Counted from the stretch's first letter, positions 37,800 to 51,300 are shown. The stretch is DNA of 64,000 nucleotides from Polytrichum commune (GCA_950295325.1 OX485807.1:16397001-16461000), one strand, 5' to 3'. The notes: generated by a model not told the origin, from the letters alone. Numbers and translations are program-made.

Positions 37800-38117
37800 T
37801 CTCCGCTACCTCTACAGTAAGCGTATTTTTGGAGGGGATGTGGCGGTGGTGGTGGAGATACAAATATGAACACCGTATACCGGCCGCTATGCATTTCGCA
37901 TCAGCCGTAGACGCCGTCCAGAGGTCGCTGTTCGGATGCTCTAGTCCAGCGGTCGTGGCGCCCCGCCGGTGCTCAGCCCCGCGAAGAGCACGACCCAGGA
38001 GGCTACCACAGCATCGCTCCACTTTGCTTCGAAGCAAGCGCATGCGTCTGTGCCATCGCTTGTTCGCCGCACCCTAATCTCTTGGAAGCCTCTCGTCGAC
38101 GTGCTTCGCAATCCAAA
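37800..38117 (+). promoter_or_regulatory. GC-rich promoter / leader of the ATP synthase subunit gene
   Basis: CpG-rich sequence stands out from the AT-rich surroundings and ends at the start codon. It carries open frames on both strands that look like composition effects. The frame of the start codon is open for about 20 codons upstream without another ATG. No clear TATA box was found. Confidence 0.4.
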
Positions 38118-38781
38118 ATGGCCGTCCCAGTCGTTGGAAGGCCTCTCACGCAGGTGGCGCTCTCGGAGGCCAAGCGAAACTGGCCCTTCCTCGCAGGCTT
38201 CGGCGTCACCTTCGGCCTCGTTTTTAAGCTCAACGCTAGCCTTGACCGTGAGTAATTCGCATCTTTATAATCTCTATTCCCCCCTGGGACATGATCTAAT
38301 CACCAACATACGCCTCATCCTAGGCTATCTAATCAATGCATGCCTCATTCTAGGTTTTCTGGATCCTTAGGGTTACGGTTTCTGAATTCCGCAGGGTTTG
38401 TGTTGCTACTAAGGTTTGTCTTGGTCTTAATTAGACGAGCTTCAGGGACATTGCTAGACGGACTCCCGTCTCTCTCTCTCACTCTCTCGATTCGTATGGT
38501 GTTATATGAGATTGCATTTGTATCTTACTCAATCGTTGTCTCCTTTCGTGGCTTTAGATCTCATGTCATTCTCTAGGTGCTTCTGCAGATCTGATTGTGA
38601 TAAATAAACTTGGTTGATAACGACAACTATTGTGTTTCCTGCTTGAGCCTGAACCGTGAGAAAGTAGCGAGACTTGTTTTCTAGCCTTGATTGCCTAGAT
38701 ATTGCAGCTCACATGCTTATGGTGTTAATTGCAGCTAAGGCGGCTCAGAAGTCGAAATTCATCAACCCGAACGCGCACTAG
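38118..38781 (+). CDS. Mitochondrial ATP synthase 6 kDa subunit
   Basis: Exon 1 is 38118-38247 (donor C|GTGAGT) and exon 2 is 38735-38781 (acceptor ATTGCAG|), giving 58 residues, close to the roughly 55 of the Arabidopsis proteins (At3g46430 and At5g59613, from memory). The diagnostic core is EAKRNWPFLAGFGVTFGLVF, which holds the single membrane helix; then KLNASL and a hydrophilic end KSKFINPNAH. The family corresponds to Arabidopsis phrases such as KRNWPFLVGFAVTG and KNSKFVQRHRR. It is a small subunit of the membrane-embedded FO part of the mitochondrial enzyme. The N-terminus (MAVPVVGRPLTQVALSE) replaces the MRKFDPWPVFF-type start of the flowering-plant proteins. No separate presequence is evident. 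Confidence 0.88.
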
Positions 38782-41031
38782 TATGTGTCTTGATCCTTTC
38801 TTCATGAATTGCATGTTTCACTTCTTTAACGTCATCCTAATTTTGTGAGGTTGTGTATAATATCAGTCAATTGGGTTTGAACTCCATTCTAGAGTTACTT
38901 AGGAACTTGAAACTAGAGGAAATACCTACTGGCTTAATAGAAGCGTCTGGCCAAAGCATTTCTACGGGAACCTCCTTATACCGCATGTGCTTCTCATGCG
39001 TATAATTATGAAATAATGTAGTATTGTCTGGCACTTAGAGTGGGAATGTAAGGATCTTGTGAAAGGTGATAGGGTAGTTGTAATTGATTTCTTTTGGATC
39101 TGGTGGCTGTGTTGAAGTATTTCAGCTGGCCTTTGAATCAAAATGGGCGTTGAGAGGTTCTCCTTTGTTTTTGTATAAACCCTGTTTTTGGATATCGTAG
39201 TTGTGTTACACCTCTTGTCTTATATAGTATTGCTCGCTTGTGATAAGTCTAGTCGTTTGCAGCCTGCCTTTTGGTGCCTCGAGAGTTGGTATGCAGCTTT
39301 TACGTATAACTCTGTAATTCCTTTTTCTAAGAGATTGTTATGTACTTTGGTGTCCTGTTTGCAGATGGGTGGGCACTTGAAGGCCTTGAATTGATACATT
39401 GAAATACGGAGGTCAATTTTCTAAACATTGAGATTTTTCGGCCAGCTGCTGGGCTTGGTTGGCCAAAGTCCAAATGAAAAACCCGAGAAAAGTATGGAGC
39501 TCTCTGCTTTGTCTCCACTGTGATGTTGGATTGTCACGGGTCATAGTTTAGCAACCATCCTAATAAAGAGAACTGCGAGTGTGGATTTTTAAAGTAATGG
39601 CTCCTTCTAACCTTGTTCTGTTACTGGCACTCTCTTCTGATTGCTCTTTTTATTGAGATGTACACATGTTTTGAAGTAGGGATTAAATTCCTGGACTTAC
39701 TACAAAGTTTACGTGCTAATATATAATCTCTCTGGGGAACATGGTGGCTTAATGGCCTCTTCTGGTCACTCAGTTATGGGTTTATTGTTTCACATAGTTG
39801 CAGTAGGGGCAAGATTTTGGCCTGCTCCTTAAGTCGCATGCAAATGAACTTATGACACGTGCTGGAATCCAGTCTATAAATTCGAAAGTCTGATCTGAAA
39901 GCAGAGCCCTCGCTTTAACCACTTATCCATTTTGGACAAAAATGTAAGCACTAGGAAAATGAGGTTGAGACCTAGAAATGACCAATCTACTTCAGTTCCT
40001 TGCAGGTGAGAAAACGGACCTGTTAGTGCACTCCCTTCATTGGAGAAACCTCCCATGACACCCTATCCCTTTTCTTAATTCTCCATGTTTTGGATGTTAG
40101 TATGAATCCACATAGAATGACCACCTTGTGCCGGTGCGTATAGATTGAGGTATTGATATTGCAAGAGACCTCCTGTTAAGGGTAAAGGTGGTAGACGTCG
40201 CCTTGGAATTTATTCGTCACTCCAACAATACGCCGTTGTCGGAGATTTCGCAGAGGTTTCTGTGATTTTGCTGACTGATGAATACATGCCACAGAAAACC
40301 ACCATTTTCAGCATAAATGTCAGCATGTCCAGACACTCTTAAGAGTGGAGGTTCAAGAATGAGGGATCTAAGAAAGTTTACATGAAGGGGGATCACAGAA
40401 CTGCTTGCAGGGGATTCTACATTTGATTCTTGAAAGGCTAAGGCTGGGGGCTTTGAGAAAATTGTGGACCTGCAAGGAGCTGCTTTTGTAAAAACCTCTG
40501 CTGTGAATGGTGGCTCGCTTCTCGGTTGGTATGCATATCAATGACAAGCTAGGGAAGTCTTTGAACTAATTCCTTAAGTATTCGTGATGTGTTGGAGGAC
40601 ATAGAAATGTTTTTCATACCACTTTAGTTTTGTGTAGCGATTGTGATTGTGCCAAAAGTAATGGGAAATTATATATGCTGGTGGGTGGAAAGTAAAGATG
40701 TGAACGACACAAATCGAGAATCATCCAGTAGTAGCATAAGTTCGGAGTCACGTCGATCTTAAATTTGGGCAATTGCTGACGGTGCTGTTATTTTCTGACT
40801 CCTGGCACAATCAACTTACGAATTACAGGCCTCAAGACTAACCAAGCTTCGTTGAACTGCTCATACTCTTTTCCTGTACATAATATGATTTGCCTTAATC
40901 ATCCTTGGGTCGTTGGGTGGAGGATAGAATTGCTCATATTGGGCCCATATAACCTTTAGGTATTCAAGAACGAAGGTTTTGTAAGAACAACGAATTCCTT
41001 TGAAAATTCTTGTCGTATGTTCTAGTTGCTT
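38782..41031. other. Intergenic: 3' region of the ATP synthase gene and spacer
   Basis: It follows the stop codon at 38781 and ends at the 3' end of the convergent gene at 41032. The first few hundred bases should hold the 3' untranslated part. An open stretch near 40170-40335 on the + strand reads as about 60 codons without a start or splice context and was not annotated. No transposon ends were noticed. Confidence 0.5.
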
Positions 41032-44000
41032 TTACCTGGGGAGGTAGCGGGAGTTTGGAGAAGAAAGTGTGACAAACATTGAAGAGCGGCTTACCGAAGG
41101 TCTAAGTGGGTTAGTTGGAGGCTTCCTTGGCGTGGGTCTCCCTTCGCTTGGAACAACATTTTCTCCCACTACGGCAGGTGCTGACTGGGTGGATCCCTGG
41201 CCTTGTGAAACTACAGAAGGTGTAGGATGTGTCCGACTCATAGCCCTTGCAGAAATTGCTGCCAGTTTCCAGTCTAACCTTTCTAAAGAGGCCAGGATAC
41301 TGAGCTCTTGATCATCTGGGCCACATATGCCATAATTCTCCTTGTCACCCGAAGAATCATTATATGCATAGATTCGATGGTGCCTGTTGTCTTGGGGTAC
41401 AGTTTTCTTTTCCGAATGTGGGGTTGCAGGGCTGTTTCTGGGTTGTGAGTATCCAGTTTCAATCAGCCCTTGGGAAGAATAAAAGCAATGCAGTTTCGGA
41501 AGTCGGCTCCGTGGAGTCTCAGTCAAATCACGGTAACCAAGGTTCAAGTATTTTGACGTTCTTTCTGTGCTCATCAAAGAACGATCACTGATGTTTTTTT
41601 GATTCACCGAGCTTTCAAATTGCGGATTCTCCAAGGTCTCAGAAATCTCTTGTTCAGCCAGATGTGGGATCTCTTTGTAATGGTCCATGCCAAAGTCTGT
41701 TTGCAACAGCACGCTTTTCGTTTGTGGAACGTGGTCAGGTGTCGTACTTAGTGGCCTGCAAATCTCAATATGAGAACCAGCACATGTGTCAGGTAGGGTA
41801 GAACTCAAGGAAGTGATAGGCGCTGGTGATGGAGGTTGCAGGAAAGCACTAGAATGCTTATTGCTCTTTGTACCGCTCCATTCTGCATCAAGTTTGGGAT
41901 TGGAATGATCGGTACTTCGACAAATGCCGCCTTCATTTTTCTTTGTGACTTCCTGAGAAAATTCTTCAATCCTCGCTATGTTTTCCTCCTGGCTGACACC
42001 TTGATCAACTGTTTTCCCACTCTGATCCGTGCTCTGCTCCCTTGTGGCCACACTTTCGGCAAGGTCTCCAGTACTACGTGCACTAGAAGCTGTGTTCCTC
42101 TTTGCCATGAAGTTTGTGTCCAAGTTTAATGAATCGTCATCAAAGGTGATCAGGACGTCCGTGGCATGGTCCTCATAGTTCTTCACCTCAGGAAGGGCTT
42201 GCCCCCTTTTAAACGATTCATGCGCCTGGCCATGTTGTGAAGTCATTTCACAAGAATCCATACAAGAGGTCTGCTCATTTTTGGGGTGGTATTCAAAACG
42301 GCTGTGTGTTCTGGAAGGGTGCATGGGCTCTGTCAGGAACTCTCTAAAGTCTAAGGGCTTCAACTTGCAATCCTCGAGGCGAGACTGAACAGCAATGACT
42401 TCAGCAATCAGCCTTGTTGTCGCAGCTTCACTATCCAGAGATGTTATGAGGGTATCTTTCACGGAAGTTTCTGTCTTATCTTGAGATTTGTCCGATGCTG
42501 TCAACAAAGATGGAGTGAGACATTCCTCGCATTCTTCCCAAGATGGTGTTTGAAAGTCACCGTCCTCCTGCCAACTTGGCGACGGTGACGCATACCTCGG
42601 AGGAAGTCTGGGTGTCACCGACTTGGAATCTACAGAAAAAATGCTTGCGATCTCTAGACCTACCTTATCTCTGCTGGAGCAAGAATAGGTGTCAAATTTC
42701 TTGTCCTGCAGCTGATCGGTCCAGGAAGGTGTCACAGCATTAGGTTCTGAAAATCGGGGTGATGTCCTTTGAGGTGATGAAACTCTTTCTTTCAGATCAG
42801 CATTCTCTGTGCTTGTTGGCCTTGAAGGAGACATTGAAGGAGACAAACGTTGAATGGAAAGCCCAGTGACAGTGTTTTTGGCTTCTACTTGAAATGGATC
42901 ATCAACCATCTCAACATTGCGGATGTGACAGTGCTTACGCGAGTATATTGTTTTGGAGTTTGTAGATTGCATTGCCATAGAAATCGGTCTTGAGGGAGGT
43001 GTTGGTGGCATGAAGGGTGATGGAGTATCGCAACTGGAGTTCGTGGCTGATCCTAAAGTTGGTGTTAAAGTGACAGAAGAGATTCTGTCTCTGGTCTCCT
43101 TGCTTTGGGGTCTTGGAGTTTCTGGAGGATGAGAGAAAAAGCTTTGATTATCGTTACTCGATTTCAAGCAAGACCTTAAAGCGGTCTTCGATCTTCTTGG
43201 GCTGGGAGCTTTGGGTGGCAAGCACCTAGACACTGGCCTCAAACTGTTGAGGGAATGTTCTTTGAATACGGTAGGTTCCATCTGCAGATGGTGGCTACGT
43301 CCAACATCGGTGTGGCAGTCTGTCATATCCGTCTTTAGGGCATATAGCTCGTACTCTAGGTCATCCAGTTCGCTCTGCACATGGGAGCTGTTACCTGTGA
43401 GAGTTGTGTGAACACTTTTTTTTGGTTCTAAAGCATCGTGACGTAGTTTTGCTTCTCCATTCCTGAACGCATGCCAAAGCTGTCATTAGCTAGCAATGCC
43501 GAAAATTGGAACCAAGATGAGTGTATTTTTGTATTTGATAGAATCAAAGAAATATGGCGGAGTATCTACACGAGTGTTTTCACAAAATGGAATAGTAGAC
43601 ATGGAGGAGACCAAAGAATCGGCACAGCTCATAGGGAAGAGCACAATACGCGCAGCATTATTTAACGGTCGCTGTGCTGTGTCCAGTTTCTCATTTCTTT
43701 GTCGAGGTGTTCTGCTGAGCTATTATCATTCCTTGGGATGTTTCAGCATAGTTTTCCTCCATGCTTTAGTGTCCATGAGCATGCAAGGAAACCATACAAA
43801 TTTTTTACACGATCAATCTCAAACTCTTCCTTGGCAGTCTAACATCAGGTCCATTGGTATGTATCCATAACAACACTATGCGCAGACAACGTTGTGCGAA
43901 TAATATCTGTTGATTCTTGCTTGTCTCAGACGGAACCAAATGCATGTTCGTCCTCACAGTGGAAATCCAAGTGAAGAAAGGACGCAAACAAGCATTGCAG

Positions 44001-45225
44001 ATGCCAGGGATGGAGTGCAACAATATAATACCAGATCGTGTAGGTTGAGGTTTCTTACAGAAGAAATAGTTCATCGCCTCCCCTTTGAGTATCTGGCTCC
44101 TTTCGTTCATAGTACATATCATAATGCGGCTGCTTCTGATGACATTCCAATCTTAAATTTGCAACAGCAATACTCTTCTCCCTGAGCTTGACGAGGGTTT
44201 CGTATTCTTTGCGCGGGGAGGCAGTCCAAGGAGGTTTTTTATAAATCTCCTCCGTATTGCTTTTCTGCAGGGTCTTGAAGGGATCGGGAGGTTTGGCAGG
44301 AGGGCAAGTGGAGTGCATGTAAGCATTTAGTCGATCTCGCTCACGTTTTCTCCTTTCGAGAGCCTCTCTCGCTTTTCGTATCTTCTCTTCTTCCCTCTGT
44401 AGGCTCAGATCTTGGTACTTTCTGAAAACAAATCATGGAGTTTTTTTCCAGTCAGGATGTGTAAGATCTTCTAAACTCGTTTTACTGAAACAATATTGAG
44501 TGATTCTTGATGCTGACCACTATGACTTGAGCAGCACATATTGGGTCAATTATGGACAAAGAACCGCTCATGAGCATTTTACCCTACTTTCGTCTGGTAG
44601 ATGGCTTAGTTCCCTCACTCAAGCCATCATTCAAGTCAATACAGACTGATGAGTTTATTCAAGGTCCTCATTTCCGGTAAAAATTTTGTGGGCCACATTT
44701 ACACTTGGATGGATACCCGTGGACAATTAATCCACCACTCATAACAGCCAACACGATGAAGCAAAGGAAAGTGAGTTTCTATGTATGTTGGAACCTTTTA
44801 GAAATACTTGCAAAAGCAGAGTTGGTCCAGACTAAATCAACAGAGCAGCTCTGTAATTTCGTTGCACGCAGAAGGACGCAACCTTGGGAAGCATTTTCCA
44901 GCTCGAAAGGCCAGCCAGATCGGGACGCCAATGACATATAATTACTTCTATGGCAATTACGGGGGTCTACTTACTGACACGTCGTGGTTATATGCTTTTG
45001 AACATACGCAGTAATTGCAATCTTATTCTTGATGCCGCATGTGGCATTGATGTTGATGCTTAGTCAAAATTGCAATAGAGAAGCTGAGAAGATGCAAGAG
45101 AGGTTATTGGAGGACGGCAGATACTTGTGTCTCATGGCAGTAATTTTGGCATTGGAGACTCTACGCCTCTCCATGCTTGACCTTAAAGATGCCATTAATG
45201 CTCCTCTTCCTCTTTCACACCCCAT
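41032..45225 (-). CDS. Unrecognised 939-residue Ser/Pro-rich protein with basic coiled N-terminus
   Basis: Exons: 45225-45125, 44421-44059 and 43387-41032. Donors AA|GTATCT and CT|GTAAGA and acceptors TTTTCAG| and AACAG| keep phase throughout. Residues about 1-70 are basic and helical (MERRRVSNAKITAMRHKK; REEEKIRKAREALERRKRER). Next is a compact block (KKPPWTASPRKEYETLVKLR; VANLRLECHQKQPHYDMYY). The last exon starts with a short acidic coil (QSELDDLEYELYALKTD) and continues for about 700 residues of low-complexity Ser/Thr/Pro sequence with SP/TP sites (KAPSPRRSKTALRSCLK). A conserved-looking helix LASLERLDWKLAAISAR lies about 70 residues from a basic C-terminus. The architecture resembles microtubule- or spindle-associated scaffolds, but I match no named family. 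Exon 1 is the least certain part. Confidence 0.7.
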
Positions 45226-48200
45226 TTTCTTAATGTGTCACGGGAACGTCTTCTTTGCTACCCAGACTGTGATTATGATTCCAACAATTGTAGGGCTCCT
45301 TCCTTTTTCCGCCACATTCACTGTCTACTCGCTTCTGCGGCCACATTTTTCAACAGCCCGAGGAACAGAAACAAGAGGCTGTTGAGAGAGAGCGAGTGGT
45401 GGAGGCTTGGCCAGTGACAACCGTTTTGCTGGACTCTATCCCGGTCTCCAACTAAAGGTAAGAGCAATCCTTTCAGGTCATCGTTTTGTAGAATAATACT
45501 CATGTACAATCACTCGAGGTCCCATCTGCATCCTTCAAGGCAGGCTTGCAGAGAACAAGAGATACATTAGGTAAGAGCTGCACACGATTGTCTTCGGAAT
45601 AAATGTGTCCATATCAAGTTACCATGAGGCCTGAGGTGGAGTGTGATGTCAAGAACAAGAGCAATCAAATCATTATGCATCATGCAGGATTGCTTTGCAG
45701 TGAAAGCACCTATGACACATGCCATTTATCGATCCGGCCAGAATAAGGGAGGATCGAGTCAGGGTAGCACTTCAATAAGACAAATTTACACCATAAGAGT
45801 AGAGAGGGAGCCTTCGTAAAACAAGATGAAGTCACATAAAAGAAGGCGAGCTAGAAGAGATTGCCAATGGCAAGGATGACAGTTTCTGTAGGAGCAAGAA
45901 ATGGCAGGAATTTTAGTGCGACTCAAGCTGCACAATGGTGTGAGGGAAGCTCAGAATATATGGAATCACATGAGAAGATTTTGTGATTTTCATGAATTTG
46001 GGTGTTGCATCGAGTTAGCAATTTTGTGAGTAGATGTAATAGGCGAACAAGCAAACAGTGATCCAGAGTTACTCCCTGAAATTATTAATGGCTCCTACGA
46101 GAAAGGAGGTAAGACACAATACAGAGGTTCAGAGCATACTCAGGATGTCGACAAGAGAGAATTTGTGAGAGAAAGGAGAGCGTCGAGGAGATCGGTTTTC
46201 GTTTCCTCTCCCCCTCCTGATTGTTCGTTTATTCCATGTCCCGTAACCAGTTTTATATCGAACCATCAAGATTTGAGGACGGCGTGTTGATGTCACGGAA
46301 ACAAATCTGGACCTCTCCTGAGATGCCACGTCCAAGTGACAGGTTCTCTGGATGAAGTTTAGGACACCTCTAAGATGGGCCATAATTCAATGGTGTCGCC
46401 ACCTTATTGCTTCTTGTCCCAATGTACTGATTGTGTCGAACTGCCGAAACCTTAGGTTGCTTTGCGTTTCCTCGGCCACATTCTGCGTCAGGAACCGCTT
46501 ATTACGATGTAGTTTTTCAGTTTTTCCTTTGCAGCTTGGGGTTGTTTCGTCAAAATTAGGGGACGCCAAATTTGAGACAGAGTCACCGACATCAATTTGT
46601 TCGTGGCAATCGCCATAATCATGGACAGAAAGCAAGCAAACAGGTGGGCAGTTGATTCCTCGATATGCCCACCTGTTTTTATCATTTCGTCATGTGCAGG
46701 AGTCCCATTGCATCTGCGGCTACACGATGCAGGAAGTGAGCTCAAGAAGTTCAACTTGGAGTTTCGATTCCATTTTCTTTGAAGGGTGGGTTCTGATGCT
46801 GCTATGCAACCTGTAGCAGCATCTTGGGAAATCGCCTTACTTAGAGGTGCTGTTGTAGAAATTTTCGCTTTCGAGTTACTGATGCTTGTAACTTCATGTA
46901 CATTCATCTTGGAGTTCATCTAGTAGTAGCACATTAGGTCTCCTCGACCCTCGTTTCCACATGACAGTAAATCGATTGGAGTATGATACAAAACACTTCA
47001 AGTTGATTTGTTGAAATCATCTTTGTGCAATTTGCAGTGGTGACTCGGGTGTACGAGAAATGTGCGGGGAATGGTGCAGCTTCTGCTCTGGTCATTTTAA
47101 AACCTGTTGAATGTATAATTTCTTACGGTCCCCTTAGCCCTAATCTTGGAGGCTCAGCACTTACCGTACATTTACACTTACTGAATTCAAGATGTCGGCA
47201 GGACTGATCCTGATAATATCAATAAGATCGTTAAAACTGCCACAAATTCTTCACACCTTGGCGGATGGTCGAATGTATTACTACAACATTCCATCTTTAA
47301 GCTGACACGTATTGGCCGAGCAATCGTGACCTCTATTTGAAAGATCTCCTTCCACGACTCACTGTGTTCGACAAATTTCAAAGAGATGAAGATTCTTACT
47401 TAAGAAAGAAGTAAAGACATCCTTGGAGCGAAGTTTCTGTAGTCAACTCGTCAAATTTCATGTTTCGTAAACGAGAAAGCATCACGAGGAAGGAGGGATT
47501 GCCCACAACGCAACAAGAAGGTGTAATGATCTCCATAAGCAGGCGAGTCAATTATGATGGTGACATCTCTTAAAACAGAGTTTCTTACATTGTGATAGCC
47601 TACTAACATTGTCTGTGAATGTCTTTGTGAAATATTTACTCAAGAAATTGTGTAATTTGAGAAATCAACAGCCTATGTTGAATCTTTGTGTTGATTGTTG
47701 GAACTTGAATAAGATTATTAAGAGTGTTCTGTGGGACTGGTCCATGTTAGAGAGTATTTACAGTTTTAAGTCCAAATTTGAGAATGTGTGAAGGCTTTAC
47801 GTCTTAAAATAGGCTCATAGTGGGGAGCTTTGCTGTTTGAGTAGGTATGCTTGCCATTCATTCCTAGAAACGAGGACCCTGTTTCTTGAAGATTTGTTGC
47901 CCGAGTCTAAATAGGAAGGGAACAAGCTCACAAGGCTTATATTGTTATGTGGACGCCCAAGAATCTCAAACTTGTTTGTACTTGTAAGGCTGTGCTTTTA
48001 GTCACTGGAGGAGAGTAGCTGTCATTGTCTTATGTAGAATGCACTCAGGATTTCTCTCAACAACGTGTGCACTAGTCCTATGTAGTTGTAATTTTAGCTT
48101 GATTTTAGGATTTGATATAAATCTTTCATCGTAACAGGTTGTTCCTTTTCTAAATAAAATGCCAGCCTTGTTTGAACTGAAGTTGGCTATTGAGCCATAG

Positions 48201-48362
48201 GGTTTGGAAAGGTGTCTCTTCTGAGCAGATTCTTTTTGAGTTCCTATGGGGTTGGCTCAAGATAGGTATTGAAAAATTGTCATCTTTGAATTTCCTTAAA
48301 AATCTGTTGGAGTCGGTTTGTTCTCATGTAAACCATTGTGATCTTGGTACAAATTTCTGCAG
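45226..48362. other. Spacer between two divergent genes
   Basis: Probably holds the promoters of the 939-residue protein gene (-) and of the HAK/KUP gene (+), whose first exon was not found. On the - strand, 46919-46636 and 46660-46387 are open in two different frames that overlap and both look moderately coding-like; no clean splice joins them. A donor-like AAG|GTGGCG lies near 46396. Otherwise nothing was recognised. Confidence 0.45.
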
Positions 48363-51300
48363 AGGCGATTCGGGGAATACAGACGTTGAAAGCTCTCTGG
48401 CGAGCTCCAGTAATGCAGATCGGATTTATTGTGAAGTGGACCATGAGGTGTCGAGAGCAAGAAGTCGAGAGGCCACTGTGTATTTTCGAAATTCTATTGA
48501 TGAGAGGTTTCTTAAGGGACCCATTATTGTCCCGCCCAAGGTAGGTACATCTCCACATTTTGCAATTAATTTGTTCCAGTCACAAAAAATGTCTACATTC
48601 CCACACCAGCCTCCAATTGTTATGTGTTCTTGTCCATTGCAGTATGTCCTTCCCACATTGCCATTCTTCTTCGAATGTTTCTTTGACAAGATTACAGTGA
48701 AGACTGCATCTGACGACAGTCATCGGGTTCAATTCCCGTATGTTTGAACATCCCTTCATACCATGATTGTAACAAGTGCGTATCTAGTTCTTGCATTGAA
48801 GAAGTAAGAATTTCTTATGACCCTGACCCCGACAACAGTGGCTGACAATACATAATATAAAATATGAAATGCTGATTCAACGATAATGTTAAAGGTCACA
48901 TGCTTTTACGAATTCCATCATTGAATGGGGACAACCGTCATATTCTTGTTCAGATTAAAAATATTGCTCAATATCTTGATGGTTGTGATGATCTTGCTCG
49001 ACAGTGATGGATGTGTTGGTAGGCTTGTAAAGTAACAGTGACTTCTACCATGAACAGAAACACACAAAATGGCAGACCATCATATTTGCATATCAAACAT
49101 TTGGAATTGTATATGGGGATCTAGGAACGTCGCCCTTGTATGTGTATCCATCAATAACATGTTCTCACACACCTGATGAACTAGACTACCTGGGGATATT
49201 AAGCCTCATATTCTGGACCTTGACCCTGATAGGCGTCATCAAATATACGTTCATTGTTTTGTATGCTGATGACCATGGGGAAGGTGCGTAGCTAATTTCA
49301 CATAAGAGCGCATATTGTTCATTTGTTATAAAATGAAGGTTGCAAGGTTATGGAAAATAATAAAAATAAAATAAAAATACAATTAAAGCATAGTCGTTGA
49401 TATTGATTTTGAGATCACATCCATATGGAGGTTCTTCTCAAATAATTACTTAAGCGTGGGGTAAATATGAAACTAAATGAATCTCACATATTTGAAGGTT
49501 CTACAGAGGCGAGTTGAAATTTTCATCCGTGCTCAGACTTTTAAGTAGCCAAATGATTACAGTTAAATGTGATTATTTATGAATGCTACTAAAAGAATTT
49601 ATATTCTGGAGTGAAAAAATATTAATATATAGAAGTTGAAAGTTGAAAGTATTTAAAATAATCCAAAAGAAATTGAAGGTCTTTGTGTACATGATCCAGC
49701 TGCGCACAAAGGTTCCATAAATACACACAACTTTTGATCTATTAGATTTGTCACTTGAGTGATGGAATCACTTATCTATACGTCCTAAAGTTTTTGTGTT
49801 CACGTTGCATCCAACTGGTGAAAAATGTTCACCAGCTGCACCCAAGAGTTGTAATGTAAAAAATAATACATGCTTATGAAAATTTGTGGATGATTTTGAT
49901 GATGTTGTCACACAAAAGTTTGAAGCAAAATAACTTCGTTTTTGTCCCTATCCACCAGCCTTCCCCTAAAGTTTTTATTTGGACAAAAATGTCCTTGTAG
50001 GCATTTAGGGGTTAAAACATGATTAATCGCGCCCCTTTTGTTTAATGAAACTATTTCCTTTGAAACCTATTCTCTTGTTCGATTAATCTTTCTAGGTATT
50101 GCAGTTGTGCCATCCAAGATAACTTATGGTTTATTTTGAGAAATGTTTGAAACAGGTGGAACCTTTGCTATGTATTCTCTACTTTGTCAGCATACAAATG
50201 TCGGGGGGCATGCCCGAAAACTCAGTCAGTGGAGTGCAAGTGCGGACAGCCAGCTATCCCATTTTCATAAGGCTTGGGAGGACAAGAAATCAAACAAAAT
50301 GAGGAAATGTCTGGAGCATCACAAAACAGCGCAGAAAGTGCTCCTATTTGTGGTTATGTTGGGCACCTGCATGTTGATTGGTGATGGTATTCTCACTCCT
50401 GCCATTTCAGGTAAATATCTGTTACCATTACTTCTTGCACAATATTGAAGTAAGGTATGTGAGCCTAAAACAGATATCAATGTATGATGGACTTAGATTT
50501 GCAATCTCAAACAAAGAGACTTGTGACATTTGAGAAGATTCTGACCACTCTACTATCGGTGTCTGTTTTGGGTTCACTTATATTACCCTCTTTAGAGCAA
50601 CTCCAATGCTCACTTTAAATTGGTTCCCTCCATAATTGGCTTTCAAACTTTTTTGGGCCATTGCTGCATGCTCTGAACCTTGCACATAAAGTCCATATGC
50701 ATCATAAATCTTCATTGCCTATTGATTACTGGGAGAGGGACGACCCTCTAAAATTCTTTCACCCTCAATTCTTCAGGATAGGAAGAGGGTCTAGAGGGTT
50801 GACCCTTGCTCAAATATTTGGTGCACAATATGGATTTGGAAAACATTTGGGCTTTGTGAGTGGGATGAGCATGTGGCCTTGCTCGCGCCCCCCCGCCGCC
50901 CCCCCCCCCCAAAAAAAAACAAACAAAAAAAACAAAAAACAAACAAAACAAACAAAACCCAGAAAGCTGATTATTGAGAGAATCATTTCTCAGTCACTGT
51001 AGGAGTTGCCCTTATTATGACCAAAATTTTCACACAACTAATTGCTGCTCTCTGTATGTAAGCCTTTGCAACAATATATCCAGGATGTGCAATTTTAATT
51101 CAGTGTTTCTCGGTGCAGTATTATCAGCTATCGGGGGCATTCAAACGGCGCTGCCATCGATATCACAAAGTAGGTATCTTCAGGCTATCCAATACCTACC
51201 TGTATTAAGTGCAGTACTCTTCAATTTTGTTTCACTTCTTTAGAAGTTAGAATATAATGAGCCACTTATTAACAATAGAATGGTGTTGCTAGTTGAGTTT

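Larger units (their letters stand above)
27008..38117. other. Large intergenic region, repeats only
   Basis: No gene model could be built on either strand. The first 250 bases are the leader and promoter side of the RD-rich gene, and the last 300 bases are the GC-rich leader of the ATP synthase gene. Between them lie a Mutator-like MITE (28267), a dispersed repeat (28985), homopolymer runs (G at 29445, C at 29649), a four-unit repeat array (30180-35480), GA microsatellites and a short inverted MITE (35813). Confidence 0.6.

Noticed and set aside
37760-38233. Overlapping Arg-rich open frames on both strands just upstream of the ATP synthase start
   Set aside because: These are effects of the CpG-rich leader; no conserved protein features, and the true short gene starts at 38118.
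40170-40335. Short open stretch rich in Arg and Gly on the + strand
   Set aside because: No start codon, no splice sites and no family recognised; length is compatible with chance.
45029-45385. Open frame of 118 codons on the + strand
   Set aside because: It lies opposite a - strand exon (45225-45125) that splices in phase into the 939-residue gene; the + strand product has no recognisable features and no splice context.
48541-48747. Continuation of the open frame beyond the HAK/KUP N-terminal exon
   Set aside because: A good donor (AAG|GTAGGT) in the right phase lies at 48540; the sequence beyond it does not resemble the transporter.
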